This document shows, piece by piece, positions 15,808 through 20,003 of a stretch of 20,003 nucleotides of DNA. The notes under the pieces are model-generated. The model saw only the letters and a program-made list of their open reading frames with translations, had not been told where the DNA came from and did no database searches. The position numbers and the translations under genes were made by a program. Position 1 is the first letter of the stretch, and every line of letters begins with the position of its first letter. The stretch comes from a virus: positions 1 through 20,003 of IMG/VR virus record IMGVR_UViG_3300031566_000483. One strand, given 5' to 3'.

Positions 15808-16317
15808 ATGGCATTGCCTAAAATCATTAGAAAGTCTGGTCCATTTAAAAGGAAATATGGTATACTTCTCGAAAATCTTAAACCTTATCAAAAGAAGTTA
15901 TTATTCGATAATCCACTTATAAGTGAAAGTGCAGAGGACGACCAATTCGTTTTAATACTTTTTAAATTAGCTGATATTGACATATCTAAGAAGACGGATA
16001 GAAAGATATATTACAATCCTTATAAAGATATAGTATCTGACTATAAACAGATAGAAACTGATTCTAAGTATATAGATTGGCATTGTTCTATATGTAAATC
16101 TAATATATTATCCAGGATATCAGAATTTGATATAGATAACTTTTTGTGCAATGAATGCCACGATTCACATGGGTCGCATAATAAAGTTACTTCAGTTGAT
16201 TCTAGAATAGTAGATGGTTCAATTAAATTTCGAAAACATTGCCGTAAGATGTTATTAAAACAACAGCGCAGTTTTATGAGTTACATTAATAAATTTAAAA
16301 AAGGTTACCAGTTTTGA
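15808..16317 (+). CDS. Zinc-ribbon-like protein, function unknown
   Basis: This gene encodes 169 residues from ATG 15808, one base after the preceding stop (TAATATG). The frame is open further upstream, but that part overlaps the preceding gene and reads as shadow. WHCSICKS (C93, C96) and LCNECHDSHGSH (C114, C117) give a CxxC-x17-CxxC arrangement suited to one zinc ion, with extra histidines nearby. The N-terminus is basic (PKIIRKSGPFKRKYG) and so is the C-terminus (FRKHCRKMLLKQQRSF), which suits nucleic-acid binding. It could be a transcription or recombination factor, but I recognise no family. Its end overlaps the converging minus-strand gene by 13 bases, with no terminator between them. 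Confidence 0.65.
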   Translation: MALPKIIRKSGPFKRKYGILLENLKPYQKKLLFDNPLISESAEDDQFVLILFKLADIDISKKTDRKIYYNPYKDIVSDYKQIETDSKYIDWHCSICKSNILSRISEFDIDNFLCNECHDSHGSHNKVTSVDSRIVDGSIKFRKHCRKMLLKQQRSFMSYINKFKKGYQF

Positions 16318-17072
16318 CTTTTTGGTATAATTGGATTATTTGCAATTGCAGAATCTAAACTTACTCTTCTAAATACTGTCATGTTGCTATTAGGATTAGC
16401 ATTTAAAACCTCAACATTTAATTTCTTTAATTCATCTGGTAACATACCAATCTGTGCGGTCATTTTTGTATAAATACTATGATTATGTGATACATCATAT
16501 CCTGAATGCCAATGCGTTTCTTTTTCTCTAGACACCATATCATATCCTAAAAGATAAATTCTCTTAGCTCCTAACTTAACTGCTAAATTTATTGCTCCAA
16601 ATCCTGAATTATTACCCGATGATATAAAATCTGGTCTCATATCAATTGATGGTGCACTATTTGCTTTAAGGACAATTATATTTCCTGGGTTATCAGATAT
16701 TACTCTACATGTAACCTTTAGTCCATTAAATCTATCTATGCCTTCTTTATACCATCTATAAAATCTTGCATCAGTCCAATATAAAACATCAGCTTCTGGT
16801 AAAACTTGAAATGCTCTATTAATTGCTATTACTTTTTTACCAGCTAATCTCTTCCAATCAAAATCTTTAAGTGATGGACCGCCTCCAATAATATAAACTA
16901 CTTCGTCATCCCATATCTTATCAACTTTACCTACTGGTAAATGAACTCTTTCACTTAGTGGATTTTTACTTACAGTTTTGTTAGCCGGCTGAGGAGCACG
17001 TGTAATTGTTTTAGGCTGTGTTCTTACTACATTCGGTTGAATCTTCTGTATTCTTCGATTGTTAATTGGCAT
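16305..17072 (-). CDS. DUF115/MptE-like Rossmann protein, possible glycosyltransferase
   Basis: This gene encodes 255 residues. The first 45 are a basic, proline-rich, disordered extension. The fold begins with VVYIIGGGPSLKDFDWKRL (59-76), then VIAINRAF and ADVLYWTDARFYRWY. A second conserved block is SSGNNSGFGAINLAVKLGAK (151-170) leading to RIYLLGYDM, followed by HWHSG. This 'GxGPSL ... NSG ... AINLA ... LLGxD' pattern is that of DUF115/MptE-like proteins and recalls GT42 sialyltransferases such as CstII. It might modify a glycan on the virion or host, but no substrate can be inferred. It follows the coiled-coil gene at 17083 by 10 bases, so it belongs to the internal-protein block's transcript. 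Confidence 0.7.
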   Translation of the reverse strand: MPINNRRIQKIQPNVVRTQPKTITRAPQPANKTVSKNPLSERVHLPVGKVDKIWDDEVVYIIGGGPSLKDFDWKRLAGKKVIAINRAFQVLPEADVLYWTDARFYRWYKEGIDRFNGLKVTCRVISDNPGNIIVLKANSAPSIDMRPDFISSGNNSGFGAINLAVKLGAKRIYLLGYDMVSREKETHWHSGYDVSHNHSIYTKMTAQIGMLPDELKKLNVEVLNANPNSNMTVFRRVSLDSAIANNPIIPKSQNW

Positions 17073-17082
17073 TATAATCTAA

Positions 17083-17805
17083 TTATTGGTTTATAAAATC
17101 GTCGTCGTCGTCTGATGTATTGTTTTTCTTTTTAGACTTTTCAACTTCACCTTTAATTTCTTCAGCATAGTCTTCAATCTGTTTTGCTAACTCTCTATTT
17201 TTCGCGGCCATTTTTCTTGCCTCATCTGCAGTTGCAAATTCAATTCTAAGTTTATTAGCTTCAATAGTACCATGCATTTTAATAGTAGCTTTAATCTTAG
17301 CAAGATAATTACTGCTTCCTATTATACCATCTACAACATCTTCTATTGCATCAATATCATCATCTATAGCTTCTATCTTTCTATCATATTCTTGCTGCAA
17401 ATCATCTATGTCTGCTTTATAATCTTTTTTGATTTCTGCAGGATGGTCTGATAGTGCATCTCTATATTTGTCTTTAATGTCTTGATTTTTAGTTGAAGCA
17501 ATTTTTGATTTCATTGTTTCGCGATAATTATCAACTTCCTTTTCTAATTGGTCATTAAATGTATCGATTTTATTATCAGTCTCTCGTTCTAATTTAATTT
17601 TATCAATTCTAAGTTCGTTAGCTTGATGCATTAAACGCTTTACTTTAGGTGCATGCCATAACCAATTGATAATACCTGACCCTGATTCTTCTTCTATTGG
17701 AAGAGAATCAAGTAATTCCATTAATTCATTATATGATTTAAGATTATTAGAATAATTAATATTATTCTCGAATACAATCTGATTAAATCTTTTAAAATAT
17801 CCCAT
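17083..17805 (-). CDS. Coiled-coil protein, probable internal head/core protein
   Basis: This gene encodes 240 residues. After an N-terminal segment (MGYFKRFNQIVFENN) that weakly resembles the capsid-targeting pattern, there is a short hydrophobic stretch GIINWLWHAPKV (about 44-55). A long charged coiled-coil region (about 60-160) follows, then a helical C-terminus ending in a lysine run and an acidic run (DDDDDFINQ). No enzyme motif is seen. Composition and position, next to the acidic frameshift protein and away from the tail genes, suggest a scaffold or internal head role, like T4 gp22, gp67 or gp68, without sequence evidence for a specific one. The preceding gap holds a 10-bp stem-loop. 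Confidence 0.65.
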   Translation of the reverse strand: MGYFKRFNQIVFENNINYSNNLKSYNELMELLDSLPIEEESGSGIINWLWHAPKVKRLMHQANELRIDKIKLERETDNKIDTFNDQLEKEVDNYRETMKSKIASTKNQDIKDKYRDALSDHPAEIKKDYKADIDDLQQEYDRKIEAIDDDIDAIEDVVDGIIGSSNYLAKIKATIKMHGTIEANKLRIEFATADEARKMAAKNRELAKQIEDYAEEIKGEVEKSKKKNNTSDDDDDFINQ

Positions 17806-17825
17806 TAGTTTTTAATTATTTAAGC

Positions 17826-17855
17826 CCTAGCTACATTTTATATATTGCAGCTAGG
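17826..17855. other. Inverted repeat in the gap between two core-type genes
   Basis: CCTAGCTACA (17826-17835) and TGCAGCTAGG (17846-17855) form a 10-bp stem with one wobble pair and a 10-base AT loop. It lies 10 bases after the stop at 17866. No T-tract follows on the minus strand, so it is a weak terminator at best, or an RNA-stability element. Confidence 0.6.
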
Positions 17856-17865
17856 TATTATTGGT

Positions 17866-19308
17866 TTATTTCATCTTATTCATCAAATCTCTAAACTTAC
17901 TAGAGATATCATTAGACAGATGTTCATTTACTTCAGTTGTTATAGGAGTATCTTCTGTTTCAGATTCAAATGATTTTTTAAGATCAGATAATTCATTTTT
18001 AAGTTCTTTGATTTTAGCTTCTATACCAGTAATTTCAGATGATTCAGATTGTACTGCACCTTGCAATTCAGTATACTTTTCTTCAGCATCTTTTATTTTA
18101 CCTTCATCAGCTTCTTTCTTTGCATTTATTAAATTCTTTTCAGCTTCTGTATTATTATCAATAGTTATTTGATGAGCTTCCTGTTTATCTTTTAATTCAG
18201 ATTCTAATTCAGGTATTTGTTTTTCTATACTATCAGCTTTTTCTTTTTTAGCTTTTTGTGACTTAGTTAATTTCTTAGCATCTTCTTTATTATCAATAGA
18301 AGTTTCATCAGAATCGGATGAATCAGACTTTAATAAGTCTTGCTTCTTTTGCATTAGTATACCTATTTCATCACCGTGTCCTTGATAATTATCATCATCT
18401 TTTTTAAGCTTTGCAACTTGTTGCTTTGCTTGCTGCCATTTGATTTGAGCGTCAACTTTAACTATTTCATCATCACCATCTTTTACTTTATCATATTCTG
18501 TTTTAGCTAATGCAACTTTATCTTCTGCAGATTCTAATTCTTTATCATCAACTTGTTCAGAGTCTGTATTAGGTTCATCAGTTTTAGTTTCTCCAGGTTC
18601 TTTTTTAGAATCCGTAGTATCATCCTTCTTTTTCTTAGTCTCTTTTTTAGTTTCTTGAGGTTTAGCTTCTTCAGGCTTTTCAATAGGAGTATCTTCAGCT
18701 TTCTTTGCGTATGTCTTTAATTCATTCTCTGCATTTGTAATAGCTTCCTTATCAGACTCTATTTGATCTTCAAGCTTAAGCTTAAGGGCATCATTTTCTT
18801 CACCTTGTGCAATCTTTAATAATTTAGTATTTGCTTCTAAGCTAGCTTTATGTTTACCTAATCTTACTACAGCCTTAAGTGAGTCATTTACTGCTAAATC
18901 ATTAAGTCTATCATTGATATCTTCCATTTTGCCCTTGATAGCATCTTTCTTAGCTTTAATAGCTGTTTCTAGCTTTTCTTTATTTATTCCCTTAGGATCA
19001 TCTTTAGCTGCTTCCCTTTTTCTGATAGCATCCATATCAACAGATGTTATATCAAGTTTAGCTTTAACCCATTTCTTTAGATTATTCTTTACTTTAATAA
19101 ATTTTATTGGGGAGCCTACTGCGGCTTTTATAGTAGAACCTAGGTCTTCACTTAAATCAGAAAGACTTGATAATATAGAGTTAACCATAGTTTCGGCCTC
19201 TTCTATATTTATCAAGTCTTGTATTTCTTCTTCAGACAATTCTCTTTCAGAATCATCTATATAATTAACTTCAGGAGTTAAATCGTCTTCAGTTGTTAAC
19301 TCAGACTT
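17866..19308 (-). CDS. Downstream part of the acidic head-type protein (-1 frame), 480 residues
   Basis: The frame is open from the A-run at 19308 to the stop at 17866, and the only start-like codons before residue 40 are non-ATG (TTG 19239). It is therefore best read as the continuation of the upstream acidic protein after a -1 shift, starting KSELTTEDDLTPEV. It is extremely charged: a lysine-rich region with SIKFIKV-type hydrophobic spots near the start (SPIKFIKVKNNLKKWVKAKL), several coiled-coil stretches (IPELESELKDKQEA, IEAKIKELKNELSDLKK), a K/E/T/P-rich linker in the middle, and the final SSKFRDLMNKMK. No enzymatic motif is visible. Such composition fits a prohead core, scaffold or internal protein. 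If it were a separate gene it would need the TTG or an internal ATG (MVNSIL, about 19 residues later), which is less convincing. Confidence 0.7.
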   Translation of the reverse strand, partial: KSELTTEDDLTPEVNYIDDSERELSEEEIQDLINIEEAETMVNSILSSLSDLSEDLGSTIKAAVGSPIKFIKVKNNLKKWVKAKLDITSVDMDAIRKREAAKDDPKGINKEKLETAIKAKKDAIKGKMEDINDRLNDLAVNDSLKAVVRLGKHKASLEANTKLLKIAQGEENDALKLKLEDQIESDKEAITNAENELKTYAKKAEDTPIEKPEEAKPQETKKETKKKKDDTTDSKKEPGETKTDEPNTDSEQVDDKELESAEDKVALAKTEYDKVKDGDDEIVKVDAQIKWQQAKQQVAKLKKDDDNYQGHGDEIGILMQKKQDLLKSDSSDSDETSIDNKEDAKKLTKSQKAKKEKADSIEKQIPELESELKDKQEAHQITIDNNTEAEKNLINAKKEADEGKIKDAEEKYTELQGAVQSESSEITGIEAKIKELKNELSDLKKSFESETEDTPITTEVNEHLSNDISSKFRDLMNKMK

Positions 19309-19315
19309 TTTTTTT
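19275..19315 (-). promoter_or_regulatory. Candidate programmed -1 ribosomal frameshift signal
   Basis: On the minus strand GAC GAA is followed by a run of nine A (19315-19307, counting the last two of GAA), then GTCT. The slip heptamer A AAA AAA lies in the right phase, and the -1 frame then reads AAG TCT GAG. Five bases after the heptamer GAGTTAA (19302-19296) can pair with TTAACTC (19281-19275), a perfect 7-bp stem with a 14-base loop. The stem contains the zero-frame stop. Slip site, spacing and stem match the layout of known -1 signals. Confidence 0.55.
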
Positions 19316-20003
19316 CGTCCTCTAGTCCTTCTTCAGATTCGCCTACTAATTTAGCACCATCTTTATCTGATAGTTCTTTAGGCTCTCCTAATTTAACTAT
19401 TGTATCTTCAATTTTCTTAGCAGTTTTAGAACCGTCGCCAGTTTCGTCTGCAACATCAGCACTTTGTGTATCATCATCACCTTCTCCTTTAACAGCCTTA
19501 ATTGGCTCAGGAGGAGTTGCAACACCGTCAGCGTTTTCGCCAACTAAAGATTCACCTTCAGAATCAGATTTCTTTTCTGGTTCTCCTAATTTAACAGTTG
19601 CATCTTCTATTGCAGCAGCAGTTTTAGAACCGTCTCCTGTTTCTAAATCAACTTTAGTTTGATGTGCTTCATCATCACCTGTTTCAGAAGCCTGTGCAGC
19701 TACTTTTTCAGGTGGAGTTTGTACTTCAGTACCTTCTTCTATTTTAACGGATTCAACTTCAACTTTCATTGTGTCGTCTTCCTCATCATCGTCATCATCA
19801 TCGTCATCCTTATCTTCAGCAGCAGGTTCTTCAGCAGCAGGTTCTTCAGCAGGTTCTTCAGCAGCAGGTTCTTCAGCAGCAGGTTCTTCAGCAGCAGGTT
19901 CTTCAGCAGCAGGTTCTTCAGCAGGTTCTTCAGCAGCATCATCGTTAGAGATTTCAGCGTCATCGCCATTAGCTTTCTTATCATCCACAAATTCAGAAAA
20001 GGT
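19296..20003 (-). CDS. Acidic repeat-rich head-type protein, zero frame (5' end beyond window)
   Basis: The frame enters from the right edge and reads TFSEFVDDKKANGDD before the acidic region, so the GTG at 19988 is not the true start. TFSEFVDD resembles the T4 capsid-targeting peptide. Then come repeats of EEPAA (about 18-57 counted from the GTG), a run of about eight aspartates, and two tandem 67-residue repeats (91-157 and 158-223), each holding TPPE, ETGDGSKTA, VKLGEP and LVGE. The zero frame ends DEKKSLS at 19296. No enzyme motif is seen, and the protein is strongly acidic. Alone it makes at least 235 residues; with a -1 shift it continues for 480 more. A prohead-core or internal-protein role is inferred from composition, N-terminus and neighbours. 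Confidence 0.75.
   Translation of the reverse strand, partial: TFSEFVDDKKANGDDAEISNDDAAEEPAEEPAAEEPAAEEPAAEEPAAEEPAEEPAAEEPAAEDKDDDDDDDDEEDDTMKVEVESVKIEEGTEVQTPPEKVAAQASETGDDEAHQTKVDLETGDGSKTAAAIEDATVKLGEPEKKSDSEGESLVGENADGVATPPEPIKAVKGEGDDDTQSADVADETGDGSKTAKKIEDTIVKLGEPKELSDKDGAKLVGESEEGLEDEKKSLS
19320..19718 (-). repeat. Two tandem protein-level repeats of about 67 residues
   Basis: Copies at about 19718-19518 and 19517-19320 share, in order, TPPE, a short acidic stretch, ETGDGSKTA, IED, VKLGEP, SD, and LVGE. They differ in between, so the duplication is not recent, and the two copies are in phase within one reading frame. Confidence 0.8.
19819..19932 (-). repeat. 15-bp tandem repeat encoding EEPAA
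   Basis: Six 15-base units GCAGCAGGTTCTTCA (plus-strand reading) and two 12-base units GCAGGTTCTTCA are arranged 15, 15, 12, 15, 15, 15, 15, 12. All are multiples of three, so the acidic frame is kept. Nearly identical units suggest recent slippage expansion. Confidence 0.9.

Noticed and set aside
15561-15827. Minus-strand hydrophobic open frame opposite the 104-residue gene
   Set aside because: It is antisense to a lysine- and glutamate-rich gene, which automatically gives F-, L- and I-rich antisense translation; it has no leader or context of its own.
19237-19239. TTG as the start codon of the large charged frame ending at 17866
   Set aside because: The frame is open for 23 further codons up to the A-run, with no leader signal at the TTG; frameshift continuation explains it better.
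19819-19932. Short repeats resembling a CRISPR array
   Set aside because: The 12- and 15-base units are contiguous with no unique spacers and stay in frame within an acidic protein, so this is a coding tandem repeat.
19766-19990. Minus-strand frame rich in KNLLLKNLLL repeats
   Set aside because: It is an alternative frame of the 15-bp repeat that encodes EEPAA and has no independent support.

Overview
The window looks like part of the genome of a large, AT-rich, T4-related tailed phage with a contractile tail. Many products match T4 proteins: tail tube gp19, tail sheath gp18, both terminase subunits (gp17 and gp16), a gp14-type neck domain, clamp loader gp44, an RNase H/flap-type 5' nuclease, and probable gp62-like and gp26-like proteins. 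Almost no start codon is preceded by a purine-rich Shine-Dalgarno sequence; most have A-rich or AT-rich leaders instead. That pattern is typical of genes expressed in Bacteroidota, so a flavobacterial or related host is my best guess. This is inference; no host gene is present.

Layout. All genes are on the minus strand except two (15492-16317), so the story reads from right to left. At 15.5-20 kb is a block of very charged, coiled-coil or acidic proteins that look like internal head or prohead-core proteins. The largest is split between two frames at a run of nine A residues followed by a stem-loop, a candidate programmed -1 frameshift. A DUF115/MptE-like Rossmann protein and two plus-strand genes (one charged, one zinc-ribbon) also lie here. 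At 12.8-15.4 kb is a replication cluster: gp44, the 5' nuclease and a probable gp62-like subunit. At 11.1-12.05 kb is a membrane pair including a Phage_holin_4-type holin. At 5.3-11.1 kb is a packaging and neck cluster: a very large gp14-like neck protein, gp16, a tRNA nucleotidyltransferase/poly(A) polymerase-family enzyme wedged between the terminase genes, and gp17. At 1.4-5.25 kb are the sheath and tube genes. Below 1.4 kb are two strong intrinsic terminators flanking a broken NUMOD1-type reading frame, a small ribbon-helix-helix-like gene and the start of a gp26-type baseplate gene.

How it works together. gp16, the nucleotidyltransferase and gp17 overlap each other and are probably translationally coupled. 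gp18 and gp19 share a promoter-like leader and gp19 ends in a strong terminator. The gap between gp44 and the plus-strand pair holds a sigma70-like promoter facing gp44 and a T4-late-like TATAAATT box facing the other way, which suggests an early/late divide. Several N-termini (positions 15492 and 20003, more weakly 8349) resemble the T4 capsid-targeting peptide, so some of these proteins, possibly including the nucleotidyltransferase, may be packaged inside the head.

The most unusual items are the candidate frameshift, the nucleotidyltransferase inside the terminase operon, the gp14 neck domain embedded in a 657-residue protein, and the oversized sheath.
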